Assembly: GCA_017438305.1 (NCBI GenBank)
Contig: JAFRVX010000083.1
Coordinates: forward strand, 1 to 34,799
From: Lachnospiraceae bacterium
Lineage (GTDB): Bacteria > Bacillota > Clostridia > Lachnospirales > Lachnospiraceae
Direction of reading: 5' to 3'
Length of the DNA: 34,799 bases
Positions 15,337 through 23,041 of this stretch are shown in pieces. The position numbers were made by a program, and so were the translations under genes. Below the pieces are notes generated by a model. It saw only the letters and a program-made list of their open reading frames with translations. It was not told the DNA's origin and did not search any database. The stretch's first letter is position 1. Every line of letters begins with the position of its first letter.

Positions 15337-15349
15337 TGCTTGGTAAATT

Positions 15350-15368
15350 TTCACAAACAGTTCACAAA
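15350..15368 (+). promoter_or_regulatory. Direct repeat TTCACAAA upstream of the hpf promoter
   Basis: Two copies of TTCACAAA (15350-15357 and 15361-15368) at an 11-bp period, centred about 60 bp before the predicted hpf start. The spacing of one helical turn would suit an activator dimer; no known operator is recognised. Confidence 0.35.
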
Positions 15369-15384
15369 ACTTTCTGTTCTTTTG

Positions 15385-15413
15385 TTGATTTTAGGTTCAT
15401 CTTGTGATATGAT
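15385..15413 (+). promoter_or_regulatory. Sigma-A promoter of hpf
   Basis: TTGATT (15385-15390), a 17-bp spacer and TATGAT (15408-15413). Predicted start near 15420, about 43 nt before the ATG. Confidence 0.7.
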
Positions 15414-15462
15414 TCAATTGACTGGAAGGTTATTCTATAACCTGATGAAAGGAGAACTGACT

Positions 15463-16002
15463 ATGGAATACAAGATCACCGGAAATCACATGTTCGTTTC
15501 TGAAGATGTGAGAGACTATATACAGAAAAGGTTCTCGAAATTCGAGAAGTTTTTCAAAGAGGACACCGATTTTATTTTCACCCTCTCCCGGGTCAGGGAT
15601 ACCAAGAAGGTTGAGATAACCATCCCGGCCAGGGGAACCACCATCCGGGCGGAAGAATCCAACATCGATCTGTATGCTGCCATCGACCTGCTGCAGGAGG
15701 TCGTGGAACGCCAGATCCAGAAATACCGCAGAAAAGTGATCGACCGCCATCAGAATGCGCCTTCAGCATCTTCTTTATTTACGGATAATCAAAGCGACTG
15801 GGATGTCGAAGAAGATGATGAAATAAAGATCGTGAAATCCAAAAGATTCGCGATCAAACCGATGGATCCGGAAGAAGCCTGTTTCCAGATGGATATGCTG
15901 GGACACAATTTCTATGTGTTTTATAACTCTGAGACCGATCTCGTCAGCGTTGTCTACAAGAGAAAAGACGGCTACTACGGACTCATCGAACCTGAGTATT
16001 AA
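15463..16002 (+). CDS. hpf: Ribosome hibernation-promoting factor, long form
   Basis: 179 residues starting MEYKITGNHMFVSEDVRDYI. The start is supported by AAAGGAG 9 bp upstream; the frame is open further 5' but lacks homology. The N-terminal domain (1-100) has the HPF/YfiA fold and binds the 30S decoding region. After an acidic linker, the C-terminal dimerisation domain (about 118-179: KSKRFAIKPMDPEEACFQMD...YKRKDGYYGLIEP) marks it as the long form that joins ribosomes into 100S dimers in stationary phase. It is monocistronic with its own promoter and terminator. Confidence 0.97.
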   Translation: MEYKITGNHMFVSEDVRDYIQKRFSKFEKFFKEDTDFIFTLSRVRDTKKVEITIPARGTTIRAEESNIDLYAAIDLLQEVVERQIQKYRRKVIDRHQNAPSASSLFTDNQSDWDVEEDDEIKIVKSKRFAIKPMDPEEACFQMDMLGHNFYVFYNSETDLVSVVYKRKDGYYGLIEPEY

Positions 16003-16027
16003 CGTTCTGCAAGTATTCAGTTAAACG

Positions 16028-16062
16028 GAAGGCGGGGGCAAAACCCCCGCCTTCTTCTTTTT
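16028..16062 (+). terminator. Rho-independent terminator of hpf
   Basis: Perfect 11-bp GC-rich stem GAAGGCGGGGG/CCCCCGCCTTC (16028-16038 with 16044-16054), 5-nt loop, then TTCTTTTT. It could also stop weakly the convergent transcript from 16249. Confidence 0.9.
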
Positions 16063-16167
16063 GTGCAAGAAGCTTATTCTTTTGAAAAACGGTCTTTATT
16101 TTTCTTCGTTTCTCTTTTGTTTATTTCTCTCTTGCTTCTCTTATGTCTGTTTCTGTTTGTCTTTTCT

Positions 16168-16199
16168 ACGGCTTCCCGTAAAAAGAAGCCGTTTTTTTT
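16168..16199 (+). terminator. Second plus-strand terminator
   Basis: Stem ACGGCTTC/GAAGCCGT (16168-16175 with 16185-16192) followed by an eight-T run on the plus strand. It may be a back-up terminator for hpf or may end a short plus-strand RNA from the T-rich stretch before it. Confidence 0.65.
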
Positions 16200-16248
16200 G
16201 CCGTACTGCTCTATTCTTCCGGCGGCACAATTCTTTTTTAAGCTTCGG

Positions 16249-17763
16249 TCACTGCTGTTTCGACGGCATATCTTCGCTGCGGTAGCAGATCGCCCCCAAG
16301 ACGTTCATCGTATTCACGTCACCTATGGCTTCAAGATTATTGATAAAGATAATATCGTCGATCTCTTCCGTCTGGGCGAGGTCGATAATGCTTTCCTTGT
16401 AGCCGCGGTAATCCACTACTACGACCTTATCATAGTAGTCGGCCAGGAAAGGAATGAAGGTATTTCCGAAGGATTCCTTTACCACCATTACGGAACGTCC
16501 GGTGCCCAGTTTGGGATTCCGGATGTATTCGATGGGATTGTCGCCGTAGATGAAGGCCTGGTATTTCTGGGTGGGCTTCAGTTCGGAAAGGTCCCGGACG
16601 ATCTTTCCCTGACGCCATCTCGCCTGCATCACGTCATAAAATTCGAAGTCGTTGGTGGTGATGGGTTCATAGGCGTAGATCGTATCCGGATTATCCATCA
16701 GCTGGGTAAAGCCGCTGGAAGAATAATAGGATCCCAGGAAGTTCTCCATCGTGATCATTTTGTAATCCGAAAGGGGATGCAGATCCCAGCCCTTCTCTTC
16801 CAGGAATTTCTCCAGAGTATAGTAGGCGCCCAGCTGGGTCCAGTGATGATCCGTTTTGAAATACAGGTATTCATCCCTGTGTTCCAGAAGTTTGTCCAGG
16901 ATCGGGATGCATGTCACCTTGTCATTCAGAGACAGAATGTAGTTGGAGAAATAACTGATCACCTTATGCTCGTCGGAAAGCTTCCACTCTTTCCGGGTCT
17001 CTTCATCCAGCATGACCGCGGAATTGTTCGGGACCAGGATATTATAGACGTTCACGTCAGGAAGCAGTGTCTGGGTCCTGGCCACGTTCTCTCCGTAGAT
17101 ATTGGCGGCTTTCAGGTTAAAGCCGTACACGCAGTAACCCACCAGGTCCTTGACGTTGACGCTGCCGGCCTCCTGGGGGTTCATATTGGTGAGTTCCTGC
17201 CCGTCCACGACTTCTGTAGAAGTCTCCGCCGTAGGTTCCGCTGCCGTTTCCGACTGAGATTCAGTCCCGGAGGGTGTGCTCTCTTCCGGGTTCTTTGAAG
17301 GATCAGCGGATTCCGCCGTTTCAGAACCGTCCGGAGTCTTATCCTCTGCAGAGTCCGTTCCGCCGGGCGTCACACTTTCCTGCCCCGGATCCGGAGAATC
17401 CTTTGACGGCATCGGGAAATCCGGGATATCGTCGCCTTCAGCCACGTGTTCCGCCGCATCCCGCTGCAGGCCGTAAACGGTCTTGATGATCTGTTCGTTT
17501 TCCAGAAGGTCATCCCGGAAGGGGTAGGTATCGGCATACCAGAGGCTGATCTGGTCTGTATAGCTGCCGCTTAAGAGCGATGTCACGGAAAACTCGGGAA
17601 ATGTCTCCAGATCCCTTTTTTCAAAATCCGATACCGACGGCCGCAGAAAGAGCAGAAAGCCCAGGACCGAGCCGCCCAGCATCAGTATCGAGAAGAGCAT
17701 GATGGTTATCAGATGATAGGTTCCCTTCTGCTCGTTGATTTTCATCTGTTTTTCAATATTCAT
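16249..17763 (-). CDS. DHHW/AlgX-like protein, partner of the MBOAT acyltransferase
   Basis: 504 residues. One N-terminal membrane anchor (about 16-40), an extracytoplasmic domain beginning FEKRDLETFPEF, a Ser/Thr/Pro/Glu-rich spacer (about 113-190), and an SGNH/AlgX-like domain with KTDHHWTQLGAYYTLE (about 300-316) and VVKESFGNTFIPFL. The DHHW motif names a Pfam family typical of Firmicutes. Such proteins work with AlgI/DltB-type MBOAT proteins to O-acylate exported polymers. It lies 9 bp after the MBOAT gene. The spacer is longer than needed and compositionally biased. Confidence 0.88.
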   Translation of the reverse strand: MNIEKQMKINEQKGTYHLITIMLFSILMLGGSVLGFLLFLRPSVSDFEKRDLETFPEFSVTSLLSGSYTDQISLWYADTYPFRDDLLENEQIIKTVYGLQRDAAEHVAEGDDIPDFPMPSKDSPDPGQESVTPGGTDSAEDKTPDGSETAESADPSKNPEESTPSGTESQSETAAEPTAETSTEVVDGQELTNMNPQEAGSVNVKDLVGYCVYGFNLKAANIYGENVARTQTLLPDVNVYNILVPNNSAVMLDEETRKEWKLSDEHKVISYFSNYILSLNDKVTCIPILDKLLEHRDEYLYFKTDHHWTQLGAYYTLEKFLEEKGWDLHPLSDYKMITMENFLGSYYSSSGFTQLMDNPDTIYAYEPITTNDFEFYDVMQARWRQGKIVRDLSELKPTQKYQAFIYGDNPIEYIRNPKLGTGRSVMVVKESFGNTFIPFLADYYDKVVVVDYRGYKESIIDLAQTEEIDDIIFINNLEAIGDVNTMNVLGAICYRSEDMPSKQQ

Positions 17764-17772
17764 ATCCGCCTC

Positions 17773-19212
17773 TTAAAACCTGAAATACAGGAAAGGATTA
17801 TAGCTGTTGCCAACCAGGGCCAGTACGGAAAGAATAAGCAGCACCGCCGGCGTGATCATATCGGTCAGTCCGGTCACATGCAGGAAGAATCCGCCTTTTC
17901 TCTGAGCCCTCTTCATCATGGCTTCCCGGATCCTGTGGCCCAGGGGGAAGCAGGCCAGGAGCGCTGCAGCCAGGAAGAACAGGTTATTCAGCGCTACAGA
18001 CTGGGTCTCCAGGGAATACAGGGCGTGTCCCTGCATAAACAGGCCCTTCACCACCTCTATAAGCGCTTTCGTATCGGTAAACCTGAACAGCACCCATCCA
18101 AAGTAGACAACGATCAGGGTGTAAAGGTGACCGATAAAACGGGAAAAACCGTTTTTTTCCAGAAGTTTTCCCAGAAACAGCCGTTCCAGCGTCAGGAAGA
18201 CAAAGAAATACAGGCCCCAGAGGATGAAGTTCCATGAAGCGCCGTGCCACATGCCGGTAAGGGCCCAGACGATGAACATGTTGAAGATCGTTCTGGCGCT
18301 GCCCCGCCGGCTCCCGCCGAGGGGAATATAGACGTAATCCCTGAAGAAGGAAGACAGAGAGATATGCCATTTGCGCCAGAATCCCTGGACGGTATGGGCT
18401 TCATAAGGATAATCAAAGTTCTCCAGGTAATGGAAGCCCACCATACGGCCCATGCCGATAGCCATATCCGAGTAGGCGGAAAAGTCCAGATAGATCTGCA
18501 GCATATAAGCTGCCATGCCGAGCCACATGGAAAGGGTGGAAGCTTTAGCCAGTATCTCCAGATTTTCCGGCACCAGCTTGTCCGCCACTGCCGCGCAGCC
18601 GTTTGCCAGGATCGCTTTCTTGGCAAGCCCCACCGCAAAACGGCGGACGCCGTATGCCACATCATCCAGACGGACTTCCCGTTCCTCGATCTCTTCGGCC
18701 ACGGTCTTGTACCGGACGATAGGACCGGCGATGCACTGATGGAACAGCGACGCATACAGGAGCACCTTCCAGTATTTCTTCTGATATGAAACCTCGCCCC
18801 GGTAAACGTCGATCACGTAGGATACCAGCTGGAAGGTGTAGAAGGAAATGCCGATGGGCAGGACGATCTCCGGAATGAAGTCAGGCCATCCGGTAAACCA
18901 TTTGATATTTGTCAGGATAAAAGTGAGATATTTAAAAACGACAAGAAGGCCGAACATGGAGACGAGCTCCATGATCAGCCAGCGTTTTTTCATTTTAGAG
19001 AATTGGGTCTCACCGATCTTCCCGGCGGTGAACCAGCTCAGGAAGGCCTCCAGAAGCAGCAGGATCAGATACAGCGGTCCTCCGAAGGCGTAGAAGATCA
19101 GTGAAAAGATCAGCAGCAGAATATTTCTGGCTTTGGTCTTTCTGAGCAGCAGATAAATAAGCATCTGCGGCACCAGAAAGGCAAAGATGAAGAGCAGACT
19201 TGAAAAGACCAT
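17773..19212 (-). CDS. MBOAT family O-acyltransferase (AlgI/DltB-like)
   Basis: 479 residues, about ten hydrophobic spans. MBOAT features are VLPIGISFYTFQLVSYVID (about 120-140), FWRKWHISLSSFFRDYVYIP (about 273-295) and the catalytic-histidine region GMWHGASWNFILWG (about 318-330). These proteins carry an acyl group across the membrane to acetylate or alanylate surface polymers. The DHHW partner next door fits polysaccharide or peptidoglycan O-acetylation rather than D-alanylation, since no dltA/C/D is present. It follows the second P60 gene by 28 bp with an AAAGGGG ribosome-binding site. Confidence 0.92.
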   Translation of the reverse strand: MVFSSLLFIFAFLVPQMLIYLLLRKTKARNILLLIFSLIFYAFGGPLYLILLLLEAFLSWFTAGKIGETQFSKMKKRWLIMELVSMFGLLVVFKYLTFILTNIKWFTGWPDFIPEIVLPIGISFYTFQLVSYVIDVYRGEVSYQKKYWKVLLYASLFHQCIAGPIVRYKTVAEEIEEREVRLDDVAYGVRRFAVGLAKKAILANGCAAVADKLVPENLEILAKASTLSMWLGMAAYMLQIYLDFSAYSDMAIGMGRMVGFHYLENFDYPYEAHTVQGFWRKWHISLSSFFRDYVYIPLGGSRRGSARTIFNMFIVWALTGMWHGASWNFILWGLYFFVFLTLERLFLGKLLEKNGFSRFIGHLYTLIVVYFGWVLFRFTDTKALIEVVKGLFMQGHALYSLETQSVALNNLFFLAAALLACFPLGHRIREAMMKRAQRKGGFFLHVTGLTDMITPAVLLILSVLALVGNSYNPFLYFRF

Positions 19213-19240
19213 AACAGACCCCTTTTGCGGTATTTTTTTA

Positions 19241-20569
19241 TCAGTACATTCTTCTTACAGCGATAACCCTGGCAGGATCCATGGTTCCGAAGGATACATA
19301 CTGACCGGGATTCGGCGCGTGAACGATTACCCCGTTCCCATAGTATATCGCAACATGGCCGTTATAGCAAACCATATCTCCGGGAAGAATGTTTTCCAGA
19401 GACACCGGCCGGCCCATACTTCTTAAAGTGGTGGAATCATAAGCGTGCACATTGGCCCCCGCCTGGTCGATCAGGCCGAAATGGGCGTATACCTGTCCGC
19501 AGAAACCGCTGCAGTCCGCTCCGTACTGGAGGCTGGCGCCGCCCCACACATAGGGGACCTTGTTGATGAACTGCGCAGCGTAATTGGGGATCTGGTAGGT
19601 CAGGGACGACTCATAGGCCTTCTTGGCAGCCTCCGCCTCTTCACGCTTGCGCTTCTCTTCTCGTTCAGCAGCTTCCCTGGCTTCCCGGGCCTTGCGTTCC
19701 GCCTCTTCCACCATCTGTTTGTTAAATTCATCGTAAGAGGTATCCGACTCATGGGACAGCCGCTCACGGTTCAGTTCCACGGCCCAGATCTGCTGGCGGA
19801 TGATGGTGGAGGTGTCGGAAAGACCGTACTGGTCGCAGATATCGGACAGATACCGGTAATTCTCCAGTGCATAGACCAGCACCGTATACATGCCGAGATA
19901 GGATCCGGCTTCTTCTTCCCGCTTGAAATCTCCCTGCAGCACATAATTCGCCTGCTGGGCATATTCATCAAATTTCTGACGGACATCATCCGGAAGGGTC
20001 TCGATGTCATCCGCGGTCTTCACCTTTTCGGGAAACGGCGTATTGTCCCGGGATTCCTCATGATACATCTGCTTGAAGGCTTCGGCCTCCTCGCCGAACA
20101 CCACGTATTTGCCCATGATGTAGCCTTCAGTCTCGCCGATGGCCACCTTATACCACAGGGCGCTGTTGGTAAGCCTTTCCCCGATGACCCAGATCTCCAT
20201 GCCCCGGAATTCCTGAGCCACGACCTCAGACAGCATCGTGGAGGATGCACGCACATTGTGGGCAGCTTCTACCGCCACCACGCCTATGACGCGTTTTTCA
20301 TAGGTCGTCTCAATATCCTCTTCGGGAGCATCGGAACCGTTCTCGTTCCGGTACTCGTCGGCATGCTCCTTGATGGGCTGCAGGGTCTTCATGAGCCGCT
20401 CCGCAGCGTCGGGATTGCTTTCAAAAAAAAGCTTGAGGGCCAGGGAGGCGCCTCCGAAGGCGGTTTTCTGATCAATGGAATCAAAAGAAGCCGCCCGGGC
20501 GGTTTTTCCACCCAGGACGGCTAAAACACTCAATGTAAGCCAAACAAAGACTGTCAAAAATTTTTTCAT
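19241..20569 (-). CDS. Secreted SH3-NlpC/P60 cell-wall hydrolase (second paralogue)
   Basis: 442 residues. Signal peptide (residues 1-26, ending ARAAS), a short conserved block FDSIDQKTAFGGASLALK shared with the next gene upstream, an SH3-like domain (about 95-155), helical regions including a basic/acidic coiled coil (about 285-320), and a C-terminal NlpC/P60 domain. The triad is Cys in ADCSGF, His in GHVAIYYG and His in VIVHAPN. No lipobox, so probably secreted. It follows its larger paralogue by 35 bp; a small hairpin (20585-20601) separates them. Confidence 0.93.
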   Translation of the reverse strand: MKKFLTVFVWLTLSVLAVLGGKTARAASFDSIDQKTAFGGASLALKLFFESNPDAAERLMKTLQPIKEHADEYRNENGSDAPEEDIETTYEKRVIGVVAVEAAHNVRASSTMLSEVVAQEFRGMEIWVIGERLTNSALWYKVAIGETEGYIMGKYVVFGEEAEAFKQMYHEESRDNTPFPEKVKTADDIETLPDDVRQKFDEYAQQANYVLQGDFKREEEAGSYLGMYTVLVYALENYRYLSDICDQYGLSDTSTIIRQQIWAVELNRERLSHESDTSYDEFNKQMVEEAERKAREAREAAEREEKRKREEAEAAKKAYESSLTYQIPNYAAQFINKVPYVWGGASLQYGADCSGFCGQVYAHFGLIDQAGANVHAYDSTTLRSMGRPVSLENILPGDMVCYNGHVAIYYGNGVIVHAPNPGQYVSFGTMDPARVIAVRRMY

Positions 20570-20584
20570 AGACGAAACTTACCG

Positions 20585-20601
20585 GAAACCCTTCGGGTTT
20601 C
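20585..20601 (-). other. Intercistronic hairpin between the two P60 genes
   Basis: Perfect 7-bp inverted repeat GAAACCC/GGGTTTC with a 3-nt loop, lying between the stop of the first P60 gene and the start of the second. No T tract follows, so RNA processing or stabilisation is more likely than termination. Confidence 0.5.
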
Positions 20602-20604
20602 TTA

Positions 20605-22536
20605 TCAGTAAACTCTCCTTATCGTAATGATCCTGTCATAATTGACGTAACCGATCTCTGCTCTTCTGCCGGCCATGGGCTCATGGATGACTCTGGCGTT
20701 TCCGACGGCATCCACGCCCCAGAACAGGGCTACATGGCCTTCATAGCAGATCAGATCGCCCGGCTGCATTTCATTGACCGAAACCGCTCTTCCGAGGTTT
20801 CTCATGGAGCCGGAAAAATAATTGCCGTGATTGGCAGCCCAAGCCTGGGACACGATCCCGAACTGGGCGTAAATATTCGCAGCGAAGCCGGAACAGTCAC
20901 ATCCGCTTGTAAGGCTGGCGCCGCCCCAGACGTAAGGAAGAACGCCTACATAGGGTTCTGCAGCAGCCACGATGGCCAGGCCGGTGGGGTTATAAGCAAT
21001 ACCCTCTTTCCTGGGCGGTACGGCGCTCTGGTTTGCACACAGGGCGGCCAGCTCTGCCTGACTGGCAGCGGACTGAGCCTGATCCTGGGCAGCCTGTTCT
21101 GCGGCTTTGGCTTCCGCAGCCTGCCTTTCCGCTTCTGCAGCTTCCTGCTGGAGCCGTTCCGCTTCAGCCTTGGCAGCCGCTTCTTCTTCGGCTTTCTTCC
21201 GGGCTTCTTCTTCCGCTTTCTGCGCAGCTTCCTGATCCGCCTGTTCCTGCTGCTGACGTTTCGCTTCCTCATCAGCGGCTTTTCTGTCCTCTTCGGCCTT
21301 CAGCCTTGCGGCTTCTGCCTCTTCGGCGGCTTTCCTCTGGCGCTCCGCTTCTTCCTCCCGGGCCAGCCAGTCAGCTTCCGCCTTCTGCCTTGCGGCTTCG
21401 GCTTCTTCAGCTTCCCTGGCGATGCGGGCATTTTCTTCATCAACCTTTGCCTGGGCTTCCGCATGAAGCTGGGCAAAAAGATCATTTTCCGACTGTCCGC
21501 TCTTCTCGCTTAAGGAGGCCCTGGTGCTGTTGACCACATTCAGCGCGTATACCGCTTCGGCATGGGTAGCATCCAGGCCTTTCTCAGAGGCGATGTCAAT
21601 GATGTTCTGCAGCGTATCACAGACGTAGACCACTGTGGAGAACATCTGAAGGATATTGTTTTCATTTTCAAGGGCGGTATAATGATCTCCCAGACAGAAC
21701 CGGATCTCTCCCGCATAGAATTCCAGCCGCTCGGCAATGTCCGCGGAGACCGCCGCAAGATCCCGGGCGGGGATCGCAAAAGCTGAGGGAAGCACCGGCT
21801 CGTAAGCTGCCTGGGTTTCCTCTGAAGAAGTTTCAGGCGCTGCCGTTTCGCTTTCCGACGGCGCTGCCCCGTTTTCAGGTGCTGCCGTGGTTTCCGCTTC
21901 GGCTGCTGTGACAGCGGCCTCGGTTTCATCAGGCCTTTCGGTTTCAGCTGAAGTTTCTGCGGCTGTCGTTTCGGGAAGAGAAGATGTCACGGCTTCTGCC
22001 GTCTCCGCTCCTCTCCCGGCTGAAACGGAAATCTTAACAGCTTCATCTTTATCCGCTGTTTTCGATTTTTCATCTTTCAGTTCGATATAATCCGCCAGCG
22101 CATAGCCGGTCTCGCCGTAAACGTTGACCTTATACCATTTTTTACCGCCGGTGGTACGTTCGCCGATGATGTCCAATTCAAACTGATCGGGGGTTACGGC
22201 AACCACATCCGCCATGGTGGTGGGCTGTTCCCGGATCCTCAGGGAATAATCCACATGGACCCGGCCGGTCTTTTCTTTATCAAAAAGCACTTCAGCCGCC
22301 TGGTCAGCCGTATTTTTCCCGGGCGCCATGACTTTGATCTCCGAAGAAGGAAGCAGGTTTTTCAGTTTATCCGCAGCATCCTTATTTTCCGCAAGATACC
22401 GGGAAAGGGCAACGGAAGCCCCGGCAACAGCCGTTCTGGAATCCAGCGTATCAAAAGTAAAAGCTTCTGACAGAGATGATCCCAGAAGCATTACACTCAG
22501 CGATAATACGGTTGTGGTCTTCAGCAGTTTTTTCAT
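20605..22536 (-). CDS. Secreted SH3/coiled-coil/NlpC-P60 cell-wall hydrolase (first paralogue)
   Basis: 643 residues. Signal peptide (about 1-25), the block FDTLDSRTAVAGASVALS, an SH3-like domain (about 90-150), a Thr/Glu/Ala-rich linker (about 170-250), a helical region (about 260-350), a long Ala/Glu/Lys/Arg coiled coil (about 355-500) and a C-terminal NlpC/P60 domain. The P60 domain has Cys in CDCSGF, His in GHVALFWG and a third His in VIHEP. Coiled coil plus P60 recalls CwlO-type hydrolases that need FtsEX, though there the coiled coil is N-terminal. Its promoter is near-consensus and flanked by WalR-like boxes. Confidence 0.93.
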   Translation of the reverse strand: MKKLLKTTTVLSLSVMLLGSSLSEAFTFDTLDSRTAVAGASVALSRYLAENKDAADKLKNLLPSSEIKVMAPGKNTADQAAEVLFDKEKTGRVHVDYSLRIREQPTTMADVVAVTPDQFELDIIGERTTGGKKWYKVNVYGETGYALADYIELKDEKSKTADKDEAVKISVSAGRGAETAEAVTSSLPETTAAETSAETERPDETEAAVTAAEAETTAAPENGAAPSESETAAPETSSEETQAAYEPVLPSAFAIPARDLAAVSADIAERLEFYAGEIRFCLGDHYTALENENNILQMFSTVVYVCDTLQNIIDIASEKGLDATHAEAVYALNVVNSTRASLSEKSGQSENDLFAQLHAEAQAKVDEENARIAREAEEAEAARQKAEADWLAREEEAERQRKAAEEAEAARLKAEEDRKAADEEAKRQQQEQADQEAAQKAEEEARKKAEEEAAAKAEAERLQQEAAEAERQAAEAKAAEQAAQDQAQSAASQAELAALCANQSAVPPRKEGIAYNPTGLAIVAAAEPYVGVLPYVWGGASLTSGCDCSGFAANIYAQFGIVSQAWAANHGNYFSGSMRNLGRAVSVNEMQPGDLICYEGHVALFWGVDAVGNARVIHEPMAGRRAEIGYVNYDRIITIRRVY

Positions 22537-22574
22537 AACACCCTTTACGATCTTTACTCAATGGTTGAAAAAAT

Positions 22575-22591
22575 GTTACAAATTTATTACA
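22575..22591 (-). promoter_or_regulatory. WalR-like box at the transcription start
   Basis: Minus strand TGTAAT-AAATT-TGTAAC, a perfect match to TGTWAH-N5-TGTWAH. It begins right at the predicted start of transcription, a position where a bound regulator would more likely repress. Confidence 0.6.
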
Positions 22592-22598
22592 CCCCTGC

Positions 22599-22626
22599 AT
22601 TATATCACATCTTCTGATTTTGTCAA
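22599..22626 (-). promoter_or_regulatory. Sigma-A promoter of the P60/MBOAT/DHHW cluster
   Basis: Minus strand perfect TTGACA (22626-22621) and perfect TATAAT (22604-22599) with a 16-bp spacer. Predicted start near 22592, about 55 nt before the ATG. Confidence 0.8.
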
Positions 22627-22653
22627 CGCTTTTGTAAAATTTAAAACAAGATT

Positions 22654-22670
22654 TTAACAATTCCGTAACA
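22654..22670 (-). promoter_or_regulatory. WalR-like box upstream of the -35
   Basis: Minus strand TGTTAC-GGAAT-TGTTAA, a second perfect TGTWAH-N5-TGTWAH match, about 62-78 bp before the predicted start. A third, weaker half-site TGTTTT follows after another 5 bp, keeping the 11-bp period. Confidence 0.6.
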
Positions 22671-22833
22671 ATTGAGTTCTCTTTTCCATTCTCTTTATTT
22701 TTCCTGACATTTTGTTTGTTTTCTTATTTCCCTGAACCGTTTTCTTCACGATTTCCGAAAGCCCTTGCCGTAAGCCCGGCTCCCGGTTTTCTCTGTAGAC
22801 TGCAGCTTGGTTTTTCCTATGCAGCGTTTCTTC

Positions 22834-22862
22834 TTTACAATGGGACACCCGCATTTTATAAT
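22834..22862 (+). promoter_or_regulatory. Sigma-A promoter of the SDR gene
   Basis: TTTACA (22834-22839), a 17-bp spacer and perfect TATAAT (22857-22862). Predicted start near 22869, giving a leader of about 170 nt that contains the tandem repeats. Confidence 0.65.
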
Positions 22863-22897
22863 GGCCTTAAGCCGTGGCCGGATGCGTACAGCTTCGG

Positions 22898-23016
22898 ATC
22901 TGTCTTTTCGGAAGACATCCGCCCGGTTACAGCCATCTGATTGAATCCTCAGAAAACATCCGCCCGGTTACAGCCGGCAGATCTGTCTCCTCGGAAGACC
23001 TCCGGCCGGACAGCTC
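22898..23016 (+). repeat. Three degenerate 41-bp tandem repeats in the SDR leader
   Basis: The core ACATCCGCCCGGTTACAGCC occurs perfectly at 22915-22934 and 22956-22975. A third, diverged copy (ACCTCCGGCCGGACAGC) starts at 22998. The flanking GATCTGTCT..TCGGAAGAC is shared by copies 1 and 3. Confidence 0.8.
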
Positions 23017-23041
23017 AGGATCAGGGAAAGGAACTGATTTC

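Noticed and set aside
16063-17298. 411-residue plus-strand open frame
   Set aside because: Antisense to the DHHW gene, which has clear family motifs; the frame has no recognisable domain.
17773-19212. DltB of a D-alanylation operon
   Set aside because: MBOAT motifs fit, but dltA, dltC and dltD are absent and the partner is a DHHW/AlgX-like protein.
22654-22854. 66-residue minus-strand open frame upstream of the first P60 gene
   Set aside because: It overlaps the WalR-like boxes and the antisense of the SDR promoter, has no family signal, and is rich in Lys/Arg/Glu as expected for AT-rich non-coding DNA.
22874-23041. N-terminal extension of the SDR protein by 56 residues
   Set aside because: The extension would translate the tandem repeats and begins at a GTG only a few bases after the predicted transcription start; SDR proteins begin right before TGASGGIG, and a good ribosome-binding site precedes that ATG.
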